The notes beneath the pieces were generated by a model. That model searched no databases, was not told where the DNA came from, and worked only from the letters and a program-made list of their open reading frames with translations. Shown here piece by piece: positions 12,112 to 24,806 of a DNA stretch of 64,000 bases (position 1 is its first letter; every line of letters starts with the position of its first letter). The DNA lies in contig OY992837.1 in assembly GCA_963921425.1 (NCBI GenBank), forward strand, positions 2,329,896 to 2,393,895, written 5' to 3'. A program made the position numbers and the translations under genes. This stretch comes from Dryas octopetala (Eukaryota; Streptophyta; Magnoliopsida; Rosales; Rosaceae).

Positions 12112-15100
12112 ATGGATGAGCCAAAGAACCCAGGAGAGGTTGAAGTGGAGGTGATTCACTTATGGGCCACTCCAAGATCATTAAGTACCAGCGTCATGTA
12201 CTCTTTTGCCCAGGTGCTACCCCAATTTCTTTAATATTCTTTTATGGCTTCTGATAAGAAGAAGCAAATTTTGGAAGAGAAAAAAAAAGATTTGTTTTTT
12301 CTTTTTTGGGTGAAAACCAGACATCCTAACGTCTTGACAACAATGGAGTTTGGAGAAAAGAAAGAAATGATTTTACAAGTTCTTAACAAGCCTTTGACCA
12401 GAACATTTGGTTTGGGGAAATTTAATGAACTAAACAATATTGAATTCCGGAGTCAAACTTCTTTCCCGCTAGTTCTGGAGTGTCCATAATGCTGTAGGAA
12501 ATTGAGGTTCTAGCATTATTTATAGAATTTAGATGTATTATGAATTGGTTGTTAGTCAATGAATTTTCTTTTTACTGCTGAAGTATTGGTAATTGAGACA
12601 TTTATCTTCTGTTTTCAGAGGGATGACATAGAAGTGCTCGATGAACCCCTCTATGCAACTTTCCTTCAGATGACAGGTTTTGATAGGCCCTACAGGGAAG
12701 ATGTGCTATCCAAAATGGTATGTCAGTGAAAGTTCCCATGTATTTGAATTGTAAACATCACCATTTTTTCCTCACAATGAATTTTTATGTTGTTTGTATT
12801 AGGAACCTGATGGAAATAAAGTTGTAAAAGATATCATTCTTGGTCCAGGAAGAAAGAAGTATCGCCTCTGTAAGGTGATAAACTTTATTTTCAATGATTA
12901 AACTGAATCCATTCAAATTTGCTTTCTATGTATTGGTGGCTTTGCTAGTTGAGTTTTATAATACTATCAGTATTTTTATAATCTACAGCATATCGCAAAG
13001 CAACGTGTGCCTGGCTTACCAAGTGATCTAATGAAGAAAGGAAAGCACTTCCTTTTGATCCGGAATCCCCTTGATATTTTGGTAAGATATTTCTGAAAAC
13101 TTTTAGTTGGTTGCTTGTATATGTACAATAAATAGATTTTCTCTTTCTTGGTTCATTTGGATATGCTTACATTTTTAATTGTCAGCCAGAATTTACAACA
13201 ATGAACCTAGTGTTTAAGTTATTATATAGCTTAATAATTTTGAAAAATATTGGAATGATTAATTATTTACTTTAGTTTGTAATATTTTTATTGTAGCTAT
13301 GCTTCACATCACTGAGTTTTACTGAATTCACTATTTGATGTGTTGTCAGCCATCCTTTGACAAGGTTGTGCCTCCATCCCTTGTTGAGTTAGGTTTGGCA
13401 GAACTGGTCTCCATATACAGTGAACTCTCTGAATTGGGAAAGCCCCCTCCTATCATTGATGCAGCAGAGCTTCAAGAAGATCCTGAGGTGTTAGAGAGCT
13501 TTTTAAATACATATGATTTGTCTGCTGTTGTTCAGGGGTTTTTTTATAATTCATTTGGAGAACTTTCTCAATCTTCTAATCTTATTTTTTTAACTTCATC
13601 TTGGTGATAATGCAGGCTACATTACATGGTCTTTGTGAAGACTTGGATATTCCTTTTCAATCCACAATGCTCAAGTATGCAAAAGCTATTCCATTTGAAA
13701 TTGAAAATATTTTAGTCTAGTTTTCTTAGAACGAATGTAGATTTATTAACATGGAAAACCATTTTGTTTTTCTTCTTCTTGGTCGGATCTCTATATTTGT
13801 CTCTTCTGGGGGATTTGTCTATAATCTATTCTTCTTTCACCCAGAATTTCTGTTTTGGCCAATTAAAAGTTATGCTTAAAAGCATGCATATTATTTTGAT
13901 TTCATAGATTGCTCCTTCCCCAGGAATTGTGTATGTTAGTGTGTGCATGACAAGTTTCCAATGAAATCATTTTTAGATGGGAGGCTGGTCCAAAACCAAT
14001 AGATGGTGTTTGGGCTCCATGGTGGTATGGAACTGTGCATAAATCAACAGGCTTTCAACGAGCAAGAAAATATCCCACGGTATGATGTTTGTGCATTACG
14101 TTACATTAGATTTATGATATGTTGAAACCTTAAGAGTTGTATAATAATTCAAAGAATTAATCATTTTTTCACAAATAAATTCGCACTGATGTCCATTATC
14201 AACTTTCTTATGTGTTCAGATCATAAGCAATTAAATTTTGATTTCTCTGTATCAAAAACTTACTTGAATCTAGTTTCTAAATGGTAGAAACTGATCACAT
14301 ACTAGGAAAAAATGGAATGCCATCTTAAAATAAAGATAACTAGGTTATATCATGTACTTGCTACTTTGCAAAATTTTGCATTAGTGTTAAATACTTTTTT
14401 TTTCTTAGTTATAAAAAGATGTGTCCTTTGAATTTTTTTCTTGTCTGTTCACAATTCTTTTCAATTTGAGATAGATAATGACAACTCAAGTTATGAAATT
14501 ACAGAACGTTTTGTCTGAGCTTATGCTCGATGTATATTTTTCAGCCATTTCCTTTTTCTTTGTATGGCGTTCTTGAGCAAAGTCTACCTTTCTACAACTT
14601 TCTTAGGCGCCATGTGAGGCAGACAGCAGGCCTTTTGAAGTCTCCTTTGCCTGATCCTGATCTTCCAGTTCCAGAAAATGAGAAGCTACTTGCATGGGTT
14701 GGTGATGAGATTGTACCACGTGAGAGTGCAAAGGTACTTGTATGGCACTTGATGATCTTGAGTTGACAGAATCAGTCCTCCAATCTTTTTGTTTTGATTC
14801 TAAGGTGTCTAAAGATATTTATTTCTGTCCTGTAATCTGTCTAAGGTTTCTGTGTTCGACTCGGTTGTCCAAGGTGGTGATTCAGTTTGGGAGGGACTTC
14901 GAGTTTATCAAGGGAAGATATTTAAGCTTGATGAGCATTTAGATAGGTAAATGAAAGAAAAGTTAGAGTTTGACCAAGATTGATGCTTGGTGTCTATACA
15001 TTAATTGGAAAAATTTATGATTCTGTATGTTATGGTGTAGTATGTTGATGATGCTTTCACTGGAAAGAGTTTATCTGTAATAGTGATACACATGTTGATT

Positions 15101-18100
15101 CCAAGAAGACAGGGTATTTCTTGTCAAGATATACTACTGGCCTCATCTTCTTAAAAGATACCTTTTTTTACTGTCCTGTAGATATATAATCAATTTGTGA
15201 TTTTCTATGAACTCCTACAAAAACAGTAAAAGTATATTTTATTCTTTTACTATTATTATTTTATTAACAATGACTAATGAAAACATTATTTTGGATATCA
15301 ACAGGTTATTTGACTCAGCAAAGGCTTTGGCATTCAATAATGTTCCTACTCACGAAGAGGTGAGATTTCTTCAATTCATGGTATTGGGTCTTCTGTAAAG
15401 AGATTTTCTCTTCCATAGTTTTGAAAGGAGTTGCCAGCTGATCCTAGTTTTGTATTGCATCATTTTAGGTTAAGGAAGCCATCTTCAGAACTCTTATTCG
15501 GAATGGAATGTTCGACAATTCACACATCCGACTAAGTTTAACACGTGGAAAAAAGGTACTGCATTTATTTCTAGCCTCCATGTCTGTTTTTGTTTAGAGA
15601 TATGTTATTTTTTTTGTCGTAGTTGTGCTTTTTTATAGTGATTCACAACAATATGGTTTGAGCTGGAATACAAAAATAGTACAACATGGTCAAGTCATTT
15701 CATCTCTGTGTAGAGCTTGTATACTTTTGTCATGATTAAGAATCTTTACACTAATGGTAACTTTTAAGGCTCCATCAGAAGTATTATGAGGGATTCATCA
15801 TCAAATTAGTGGGCTCTGCAGTAGAGACTTACATGTTTTTGTTATCCTGAAAGTTTATAAACTTCCACTCTGAAAGTTTTCTGCCTCCTTCCTTATATGT
15901 TATGTGATTTAATTATCGTGATGTAATTGGTAATCAATTGTGTGGCACATGCATTCAAGGAGCAGAGCATTGCAAGTGTTTCTGCTTTAGTTTCTTGTTA
16001 TTCAATTGAGCTAAGTTTTAGATTGAAATTTCTTTGTGGTGTAGTTGTTTGGTACAGTCTTCATACCTGATTCTATTGATTTGTATCTTTCTTGTCTTCT
16101 TCAGGTTACTTCAGGCATGAGCCCAGCATTCAATCTTTATGGATGCACCTTAATTGGTAAAACATAATTCTTAATCCAGTCAGATGCCAATTTCTGTATT
16201 CTGTTGGACATGCATGTTCTGAGGTTTCTATGAGCCCTCTGTAGTTGACAATGGGACTCTTTTATTTGCTGGATATAATACACTAATTGCTTTATTGACT
16301 GCATAATGCACTAGTATAACATGTGGTCTTTCTTATGCTACACTTGCTATTTCTTTTAAACATGCAGTGCTTGCTGAATGGAAACCCCCAGTGTATGACA
16401 ATACAAGGGGTATAACTCTTGTTACAGCTACCACGCGCCGTAATTCACCAAATGTAATGTTCTATCTTTTTTTTCTTCTCTTTTGCTGATTATTTCTTTG
16501 CATATACTGGAATAATGAAGACATTAAAAAAACTTGTGCCTCTTTTGTCTGAAATGACAAAATTGCAGGCCTTTTGCATTTTTCAGAACCTCAAGATATT
16601 GTTTAGGACATGATAGCATGTATACATAGAGGCTTGATTACTAGCATGTATATTCAATGTAGAAAAAATGTTTTAAAACCTGAATGTGTTAGTAGTGAGG
16701 GATCAGATTGGTTCATATTACCAAAAGGCTTAATCTGATTGAAGTTTTCTCCTATTTCAGTCAATTGACTTTGATTATTTTTTCTTTTGTTTTTACCAGA
16801 ATTTGGATTCAAAGATTCACCACAATAACCTACTCAATAATATACTTGCAAAGGTTTGTTCTATTCAATTCATCAAGAGCTCTAAACATAGAGAATTTAA
16901 ACCTACATTTGATCTTGCAGAATTTTGACCTGCATATGATTAAATCATCTTGAATAGTGCAGATAGAAGGAAATAATGCAAATGCTGATGATGCAATCAT
17001 GCTTGACAAGGATGGTTATGTATCCGAAACAAATGCTACGAACATTGTAAGGCTCTGCTTTTGCTTTACAGGTTTAGTCCTGTATGAACACTAGGTAGTT
17101 AGGTTCCAATTTTTATATGTAGCTTTTCATTGTTCTTTTTGAAGTTTCATGTGAGTAAGTGTCGAAAGCATCATCCAGGTAAGTTTTTATGAATTGAGTG
17201 GTAAATATCTGGAGCAACTTACTATCTGGTGGGTAAATTTTAATGGACACAAATTTTAGACCTCACCTCCTTGAGTAAGGCAATGGCATAGGCACTATTT
17301 CTATGGTATTATCATGTCCTAGCAGTCTCCTATGGGTAACGTTTCCTTTGAAATCTATTGAAGGAAATCAGTTCCTTCCACTCCATGTAAATTACATGAC
17401 ATCCACACTGTAAAGAAAAATCTGTGTTTGATTTTGCAGTTTTTAGTGAAGAAAGGTCGTGTGTTAACACCTCATGCTGATTACTGCCTTCCTGGTATAA
17501 CTCGAGCAACTGTAAGTTGTGTATATTCCATCTTATTATGACAATTATAATATACTCCTTGGATATAACTTACATTTTACAATATTGTAAATGAGATAAG
17601 AATAGCATGAACAGATTTTACACTTCGGTCTTCCAATGACTCACTTATTTTTCGATGTTGCAGGTTATGGACCTTGTGGTGAAGGAGAACTTGGTCTTAG
17701 AGGAGAGAAGAATCAGCCTATCAGAGTTCCATACTGCTGATGAGGTGTGGACAACAGGAACAATGGGAGAACTCAGTCCGGTGAGTGCCTTATGGATATT
17801 GCAATCTTGGTGGCATACCACATAAAACACTTGGGTTCATTTCTAATTTTCGCATGAACTCTGAGTGTGTAAACTGGCTTATTCATTTTGCGAGCATATA
17901 TTTAACTTTACACATTTGCTCAACGATTTGTATCATAAAACTCCACCAAATATGAACAGCCATCTGCTACAGTAGGAAGTCTTGGTATGGCCACAGTTAT
18001 TAACAGAAGTGGTTCATAGAACCTGTTCAGCCAGTGATGCTTTAGAGTGTCAGTTTTGTATAAAATTCATCCTTAGAAACTCTGCATTCCTATAAGGGCA

Positions 18101-18381
18101 CTGCAGAAAGAAGAATTAATAACTAAACTTTAAAGTGTAACAATAGATATTCATACGCCTTAATTATGCTAGTTTCCTCTCATCAAAATTGTAATGGTTT
18201 CCTCTTCATATGAAAAAAAGCAATACCTAGTTGGTGTGATTTCATTTACCAGGTTGTGAAGATTGATGGGCGTGTGGTTGGTGATGGAAAAGTGGGGCCT
18301 GTGACTCGAAGATTGCAGAATGCTTACAAAGAGCTGACAGAAGAGTCTGGGGTGCCCGTACCAACCTATCATGAAATTTGA
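12112..18381 (+). CDS. Branched-chain aminotransferase-like protein with N-terminal sulfotransferase-like P-loop domain
   Basis: 563 aa in 18 exons: 12112-12213, 12619-12717, 12803-12874, 12989-13081, 13350-13487, 13616-13674, 13977-14079, 14545-14733, 14846-14946, 15305-15359, 15469-15555, 16105-16156, 16368-16453, 16800-16853, 16963-17046, 17440-17511, 17664-17780, 18253-18381. Residues about 12-260 resemble P-loop sulfotransferase-like proteins: strand-loop PRSLSTS (21-27), then [13 protein letters not shown] and [10 protein letters not shown]. Residues about 286-563 form a class IV PLP aminotransferase: SVWEGLR (298-304), probable PLP lysine K417 in DSKIHHNN, conserved E452 in [14 protein letters not shown] (475-480) and TGTMGE (513-518). 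Similar fusions exist in plants (Arabidopsis At3g05190 and At5g27410, annotated as branched-chain aminotransferase-like). Neither substrate is established. No clear transit peptide is visible, so a cytosolic location is likely. Confidence 0.93.
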
Positions 18382-19130
18382 TGATAATTGCGTCAAAGGG
18401 TGAGTGTGCGACTCTCAGTTTCTTCAGCCATCAACTTTTGCCCACTGCGATCTTATTATTTGTGATCTATATTCGATTTAATTAATCATAAAGAACTTTG
18501 TGATCTTTAATGCCAGGTTGTAACGTGTACTTAGCTATAGATAAGTGAATCTCATGGTGCATAGTTGGAATTGACTGTAGCTTGTCTCAGAGATATGAAT
18601 AAAGTACCCATTTCTTTCAACAACCCAAATGCTGTTGTGACAGATGTAAGCACTATTGCTTTCTGGGTCTCTGGTGAAATATTTAAATGAAATTTGATAT
18701 TGTGTTGTTATTGTTACTAAGAAATTGTACCATTATGCTGCAATAAATAAAATTTTTCTTTTGCTCATCCACCACATTGTGTTCTTTCGTGTTCAATGAC
18801 GGAGGCTTCGTTCAAACTAGTTTGTGATCTAGTGGTATTTCTCTCCACAATATTGGAGAGGTCTCAAGCTTAAACCATATTCATTGATTTTAAGAAGTCC
18901 ATGTTAAATGGGTATCATATTCATACCTAAATTTTCATTGTTTCTGTTTCATACCTAAATTATCATAGAAATCCATGACCATACATACCATGCACTACTC
19001 CCCATTCCACCTTATCTTCTCCCCTCCCCCTTTCCCTCTAAAAAATAATTAAGCAACAAACACAAAAATTTTGAAATTACTTTTGTCAGAGTTCAAACTT
19101 TGAAACTAATCTTAATGAGGGATGAACAAA
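18382..19130. other. 3' UTR and intergenic spacer
   Basis: Downstream of the aminotransferase gene. Around 18820-18890 a stretch resembling the body of plant SINEs (CTAGTGGTATTTCTCTCC, then GAGGTCTCAAGCTTAAACC) is visible but lacks clear ends. No gene. Confidence 0.45.
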
Positions 19131-19139
19131 TTAATTTTA

Positions 19140-19635
19140 GACATAAATTCAATTTAGACACATAACTATATATGCTATTTCAACAGGGTTTACAAACTTT
19201 CAAATATTTCAAATATACACCTGATTTATTATATAAATTGAAAAATGAAATTCCGTCCATCAATTTATTAAGAGATCAGTTAAATGTCAGCTTGGCTTTT
19301 GCTAACGGGGATTAATTGGTGACGTGACATCAACTCATCATACATTTCCCGCCAAATGAGCAACACATGTCCACTTGACACGAGCCCACACACCTATCAC
19401 CTCTTTCCCGCTCGTCGAACGCTCTCATGACCATTTAGTCTCCCAAAAACATCACGTTTTCCCCCAAATTTGAATATAAATCTCTTACTTGTGTTCAACA
19501 AGCGAGAAAGAGATGATGAGTTTGTGGACCCGTGTCAGGGGTTAGGTGGACCCGTGTCAGGAGTTAGGTGGACCCGTGTCGCTCATTTCCCGCCAAATGA
19601 GCGACACGGGTCCACCTAACTCCTGACACGGGCCC

Positions 19636-19666
<31 letters not shown>

Positions 19667-19916
19667 ATTATTATTAGATTGTGGGCATGTGTCGCTCATT
19701 TGGCGGGAAATGTTTGCTGAGATAGCGCCACATCGCTAAGTAATCCCGGTCAGCAAAAGCCAAGCTGTCATTTAACTGATCTTTCAACGAATCAATGGAC
19801 AGAAATTCATTTTTCAATTTAGATAATAGATCGGGTATATATTTGAAATATTTTAAAGTTCATGGACCCCGTTGAAATAGCTTATATAGTTATGTGTCTA
19901 AATTAAATTTATGCCC
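19140..19916. mobile_element. Fold-back MITE, copy 1 (Mutator-like)
   Basis: 777-bp non-coding element with TIRs of well over 100 bp: the left end (GACATAAATTCAATTTAGAC, then CTATTTCAAC) is inverted at the right (GTTGAAATAG, then AATTTATGCCC). The centre holds direct and inverted repeats of a GGACCCGTGTCAGG/GTTAGGTG unit and of GTCGCTCATTT/GGCGGGAAATG, plus a (CT)n run. Flanks read TTAATTTTA (19131-19139) and CTAATTTTA (19916-19924), an 8/9 target duplication. A related copy lies at 48641-49360. Confidence 0.88.
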
Positions 19917-19924
19917 TAATTTTA

Positions 19925-20899
19925 TTAATAAGAAGGATTAAAGAGGCCAACTGAGTAAATTCTTAAGCTCAAATCAAGCCAGTCTCTTATTCATGAGTAA
20001 CTACTCACTTCACTCGCATGCTTTTCTCCCCTACTTACAGAAAAGCTAAAGAGTATGAAACTCACTTTACTCAATCCACCAACCAGCATTCTTAGATATC
20101 TCTAAACTTATGTAACAAAAAAGAATACCTCGAATCTTAACACTATTCCAATATTATGATCATCTTTTGCTGCATTCATAGGGATATGAATGCCTAATTG
20201 TGTTTAAAGTTGGTGGCTTAATTAAAAACCAAACACCATAGGTAGTCGGGGCTGCTTTTTAGTGGAAAGGTTTAAAGGAGTCAAGCTGTCGAAGGGGATA
20301 AATATGTACACGTCTCTTCATTACAATTTATAATAGTGAGCAGCCACAAGCTTTCGTGTGGAATGCACACTCCACTTGATTAATTAATGATCTATCTTAG
20401 CAAAATCTAGAAAAAGATAGATTTTTTCTGGACAATGATACATTCTTTAATTAGTAATGTGTTGGTGGCCTTTGTGTGGAATGCACACTTCACATAATTT
20501 ATAGAAAACTTATAGTCTTCTTCCCACAGAGTCTCTCTCTAAGTTCTAGCACACCCCCAAGTGCTACCCTTTTTTGCACTTTAACGATTACTGTACTTGA
20601 CCAAATGCACCACGCAGCTTTTGAATTACAAGTGCACACACAGTCACACACACAAAGGCCACCACCATAGCAAGGTTTCAAACTGCTAAATTAGTTTGCA
20701 AATTGTAGTATTTAGCCCAAATAATATAATCTATGGTGGATATTTTAACCATTAATTTTGATAAGTAGAGCCATTAAATCCTCATGGCTAGTGCTTAGTG
20801 CCTTCCACATAGTCTCCCCTTCTTATCATCATATACAGCACTAATCAAGGTCCAATGGTCCATGGACATGTGCACTAAGCATAATTGATAAACCCTCCT
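19925..20899. other. Upstream region of the iron transporter-like gene
   Basis: AT-rich spacer with no gene. A repeated phrase GTGTGGAATGCACACT occurs at about 20356 and 20474, giving a short direct repeat about 118 bp apart. Promoter sequence for the gene at 20995 is expected in the last few hundred bases. Confidence 0.5.
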
Positions 20900-20907
20900 T
20901 ATAAATA
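20900..20907 (+). promoter_or_regulatory. TATA box of the iron transporter-like gene
   Basis: TATAAATA in the context CCTTATAAATAGGGG, 88 bp upstream of the ATG at 20995. This predicts a transcription start near 20930 and a 5' UTR of about 65 nt. Confidence 0.75.
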
Positions 20908-20994
20908 GGGGAGTGTGCCCTCCACAAGCAATCATCCCTTCCTTGCCTTCTTTTCCATAGCAATTCTTACTCACTTATTACACACTTAAACTTC

Positions 20995-21699
20995 ATGGCT
21001 GCCCAGGGAGCGAGTGACCAAACTTCGACCAACCATGTCGAAATTCCAATGCATGCAATCAATGTTACAGACCCAGTACGAACCCAAGGGGCAGAAGCTC
21101 ATGAAGATGAGAGTTTTGACTACTCCCAAAGAACACAGTGGCTTCGAGCTGCAGTGTTGGGAGCCAATGATGGGTTGGTTTCTGTTGCATCACTGATGAT
21201 GGGTGTGGGAGCTGTGAAGCAAGATGTGAAAGCCATGCTCCTTGCTGGGTTTGCAGGGCTGGTAGCTGGTGCCTGCAGCATGGCAATAGGAGAATTTGTC
21301 TCTGTCTACACTCAATATGACATAGAGATATCCCAAATGGAAAGAGACATGAAAGCAAATGGTACTAATGGTATTAGTGCAAATCAGCATGCAGAAGAGG
21401 CAAAGAAGAAGAAGCTGCCAAATCCGGCACAGGCTGCTATGGCATCGGCTATTGCGTTTTCTATAGGTGCAGTGGTGCCTTTGCTGGGAGCTGCATTTAT
21501 AAGAGACCATAAGACAAGGATGGTTGTGGTGGCTGTTTTGGCAAGCTTTGCATTGGTTGTGTTTGGAGGGGTAGGAGCAGTGTTGGGGAGGTCACCAGTG
21601 GTGAAGTCTTGTGCCAGAGTACTGATTGGAGGGTGGATGGCTATGGCTATAACTTTTGGACTCACCAAGTTAATTGGTTCTAGTGGTCTGGAAATGTGA
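20995..21699 (+). CDS. Vacuolar iron transporter-like (nodulin-21/VTL type) membrane protein
   Basis: 234 aa in a single exon, as usual for this subfamily. VIT family proteins move ferrous iron (or Mn) into the vacuole. The plant VTL branch is shorter because it lacks most of the cytosolic metal-binding loop of VIT1, and its members are often down-regulated in iron deficiency. About five membrane segments are visible: 50-70, 80-105, 145-168, 176-197 and 203-228. The first carries the family signature AAVLGANDGLVSVASLMMGV and the second has CSMAIGEFVSVYTQ. A hydrophilic loop at about 106-143 ends in a KKKK run. The ATG at 20995 is the first in frame after a good TATA box. Transport direction and metal are inferred from the family. 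Confidence 0.93.
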   Translation: MAAQGASDQTSTNHVEIPMHAINVTDPVRTQGAEAHEDESFDYSQRTQWLRAAVLGANDGLVSVASLMMGVGAVKQDVKAMLLAGFAGLVAGACSMAIGEFVSVYTQYDIEISQMERDMKANGTNGISANQHAEEAKKKKLPNPAQAAMASAIAFSIGAVVPLLGAAFIRDHKTRMVVVAVLASFALVVFGGVGAVLGRSPVVKSCARVLIGGWMAMAITFGLTKLIGSSGLEM

Positions 21700-23617
21700 T
21701 TAATTGCATGATCTATATCTTGGATTTTGTTATGTTTTAACTTCTTTTGTTGTTGTATAATGCGGGTGGCATTGCTGAAATAACATTGTAATGATAGTGC
21801 GTACTTACTAGAGAGCAGTTAGTCGTCAACTCATGAATGTTGCACTACCCATATGCATGCCACAATTTCAGAATTCTGGACGCAATGCACACGTTCACAA
21901 CCTTGAGCACCATCTTTCCCTATCTCTACTTGAAACGGCCCTGTCACATGTATGATCATTAGACAAACTAACACAACTTCTTGAGCTTAACTTCTAATCG
22001 TTTTTCCAATTCTTACCCCATCAAACCTACTTGACTTCCCTAGACTCCAACCCTTCTAATATTAATCATTTATACAACATTCACACAACTGTAGGATGGC
22101 AAATTATCTTGTCATCCATCTTTTTGACACATTAAAAAAAAGAATGATAATCTACATCCATCTACCTAAAAGCCATTAACCACAACCCATCTTTCATAAA
22201 CGACTGATGCTAGAACCACCCATGGCAGAAATGTAAGGACGATTATGGATTTAAATTAATATAATAAAATAAAAAAGAAATACAGCTGCACACAGAAAGT
22301 CACATGCAAGGATACGTCATTCAAGTTAAAACTCAGTTAATCTTTCCATAACTTCAGGACTTTCAGGAGTCCCAGCATGAACTAATATTATTGAATAATA
22401 TATTTTTCAATGGACTAGGGAGAAAAGAGCATTTTCGAATAGAAAATCTAATAATTAACTAAAACTAAATTCTAGAAAACAAAACCAACTTGGGAACCGC
22501 AATTCAACTAAAAATAGGAACATAGCGTCGCCTCGTCTCAGCAAACAAACCACGAGCAGGAACAGAAAACAAGGCAAGACCAACAACCTTCCCCCCAAGT
22601 GCAATGTGATATGGAGACCCAGAAGAAAAAGCATGGAGCAGTGTTATTGAACTCATCAAGAGCTTCCAAACAACAACTAGCACAGAACGGATCTCTTCCA
22701 CCAGTGTGCTGTGGAGTGTGGAGAAGGTGAGAAAGGCTTATGTCGAGTTAAATTGCAGATGGCATGTTCTGGCCGAAAAGACTTTCAAAAATTTAAAGTT
22801 TAAACCAATGCATGTCCAATTAGTAACACAGAAACCCAATCATGTATCGAAAAAGACCACAATTAACGAAGCATCCTGCCAAAAGGTTAAGAATATTAAT
22901 ATAGCAGGAACGATAAAATAGGAGATAGCATACATGAAAGTAGCTTATAAGAGAAAAATTACCCGCTTGACTCCCATTTATTAGTAAGATACTGAAAACA
23001 GGGCAGCCAAAATGGGCATTCTACTTATAGGACCACTTCTACTTCCAAGTGAAAAGAAGCAAACTCCCAACTGCGGACCCCTCACAATCTATTCTCCGAA
23101 ATACCCAACACCAAATGACCTTCCAATATTGCAATTGCTCGTGCAAAATAGTCAACAGGAACAGGCAGCAAGCATAGCATTTGCACTCACCAACGCATGA
23201 AAGTCAAAGACAACCACCAGTTATAATGGAATTCACAAAGTATACGGCCAAATTGAAATGTGATTATCAAGCAAACATAAAATTCCAACAGATCAAAAAC
23301 ATTTGGTTGAACATTTAGCAACTAAAAACAGGTGAATATCTATGCAAGATTCGCACTTCAAATACTGGTCCAACTAAATTAATTCACCCAGACAATTATC
23401 ACAAGAACTACATTCAGCAAGCGGAAACTTCAATGTGTTGCAGACAATGACAGTCGGCCGAACAGCACCTCAGGCTCCTAAGCTGCAATAGCACATCAAA
23501 AAAATTCGTTAAGTACCAACCCAACTGTGAAGAGCATGCCAAGAAAAGCACCGAACTAGCTGTGAAGAAAATGGAAAGTAAAGAATGTGATACATACCAC
23601 TATCTGAAGCAACATTT
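21700..23617. other. Intergenic, and 3' UTR of the RZ-1-type gene
   Basis: No protein-coding gene recognised; ORFs at 22504-22701, 22706-22921 and 23012-23200 show no family features. On the minus strand, sequence from about 23600 down to 23340 looks like the 3' UTR of the RZ-1-type gene. A likely 3' UTR intron has its donor (GTATGTATC) near 23595 and its acceptor (TGCAG) near 23485. Confidence 0.5.
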
Positions 23618-24799
23618 CTATCCAGAACGGAAACCTCCTCCTGTCCCCCGACGTTCATATGGCCCAGAGCGGTCACGACTAAATCGATCACTTCCAGAAC
23701 CTGCACGACTACCAGAATCCCTGCTGCGTCCACTAAACCGGTCTCCATTTCGATCAGGACCATAACGACCACCACCACCACCACCACCACCGCCACCACT
23801 TCCACCATACTTATCATCCCTACCACCATACCTACTGCCCCCTCTTGAACCTTCACTAGGGCACTCCCTTGCAAAATGTCCTGGCTTGCCACACTTAAAG
23901 CACTCCCCTCCACCACCAGATCCACGTCCACCTCCATAATCACGACCACGGTCACGATCACGACCACGATCACGGCTGCGGTCACCATCATAATCTCTAC
24001 CTGAACCTTGGTGAGGCTGAGCTTTATCCACAGTGATGGTTCGTCCATCTAAATCCATTCCATTCATTTCCTCAATTGCCTCCTCCATTGCTTTTTTATC
24101 ATCAAAAGTGACAAACCCAAATCCACGAGAGCGTCCAGAAAACTTATCAACAACTACCTGTGTCAAAGAAATCATTTTCACCTCAAAAATTTCATTGATG
24201 ACTATCGTGAATGTCAAATAATGTCATATTGGACAAAGCATGAAAAATTAGCACCTGATTTCAATCAAACCAAATCAAAATCCTATTTCCCATATTATAC
24301 GATATCAAAACATGTTATTCACGGGCATTGCCAATTTCCCTTCTGAATCACCAAACCCTCATGGGACACTATGGTCATCCAAACTAATTGATTCCACCGG
24401 GCAGTATCTTCCTCAGAAACCAAGACCAGATGCAATCATCAAGGCATATTAAACGATATCAAAACATGTTATTCACGGACATTGCCAATTTCCCTTCTGA
24501 ATCACCAAACCCTCATGGGACACTATAGTCATCCAAACTAATTGATTCCACCGGGCAGTATCGTCCTCAGAAACCAAGACCAGATGCAATCATCAAGGCA
24601 AAAAAGATGGTTATAAACAAATGCTGGATGAAAATCAAATACATTTTGTTTGAACGGTATTCAAACATAAAGGAAGCAAATGAAATACCTTGGCTTCAAC
24701 AAGCTTCCCATACTTCTCAAATGCATCTTTTAGACTTCTATCCGATGTTGACCATGCAAGGCCACCAATAAAGCAACGATACTCCAGTTCTTCTGACAT
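23618..24799 (-). CDS. Glycine-rich RNA-binding protein with RRM and CCHC zinc knuckle (RZ-1 type)
   Basis: 216 aa from two coding exons, 24689-24799 and 23618-24157. The N-terminal RRM spans about residues 7-82, with RNP2 CFIGGLAW (9-16) and RNP1 RGFGFVTF (48-55). A CCHC zinc knuckle, [14 protein letters not shown], is at 123-136. The rest is low complexity: RD/DRD-rich (about 88-112), then Gly/Arg/Ser-rich, including a run of Gly near 158-167. This order defines plant RZ-1 proteins, nuclear RNA chaperones involved in splicing and cold responses; RZ-1A is the closest match by memory. The ATG at 24799 starts [10 protein letters not shown], standard for the family. The coding start follows a 5' UTR intron (about 24807-25460). 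The gene is divergent from TRM11. Confidence 0.93.
24299..24600. repeat. Tandem duplication, 154-bp period, in the RZ-1-type intron
   Basis: Two adjacent copies beginning ACGATATCAAAACATG at 24299 and 24453. They differ at only about three bases over roughly 148 bp (for example CGGGCATTG against CGGACATTG). The duplication lies wholly within the intron between the two coding exons. Confidence 0.93.
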
Positions 24800-24806
24800 T
24801 TTCTAC

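Noticed and set aside
18820..18890. SINE-like body (CTAGTGGTATTTCTCTCC ... GAGGTCTCAAGC)
   Set aside because: No tRNA-like A/B box pair, no 3' tail and no target duplication could be defined, so it is not listed as a mobile element.
23509..24048. 179-codon open frame, Val-rich, on the minus strand within the RZ-1-type gene
   Set aside because: It is an out-of-frame shadow of the glycine-rich coding exon; the RRM/CCHC frame is clearly the real one.
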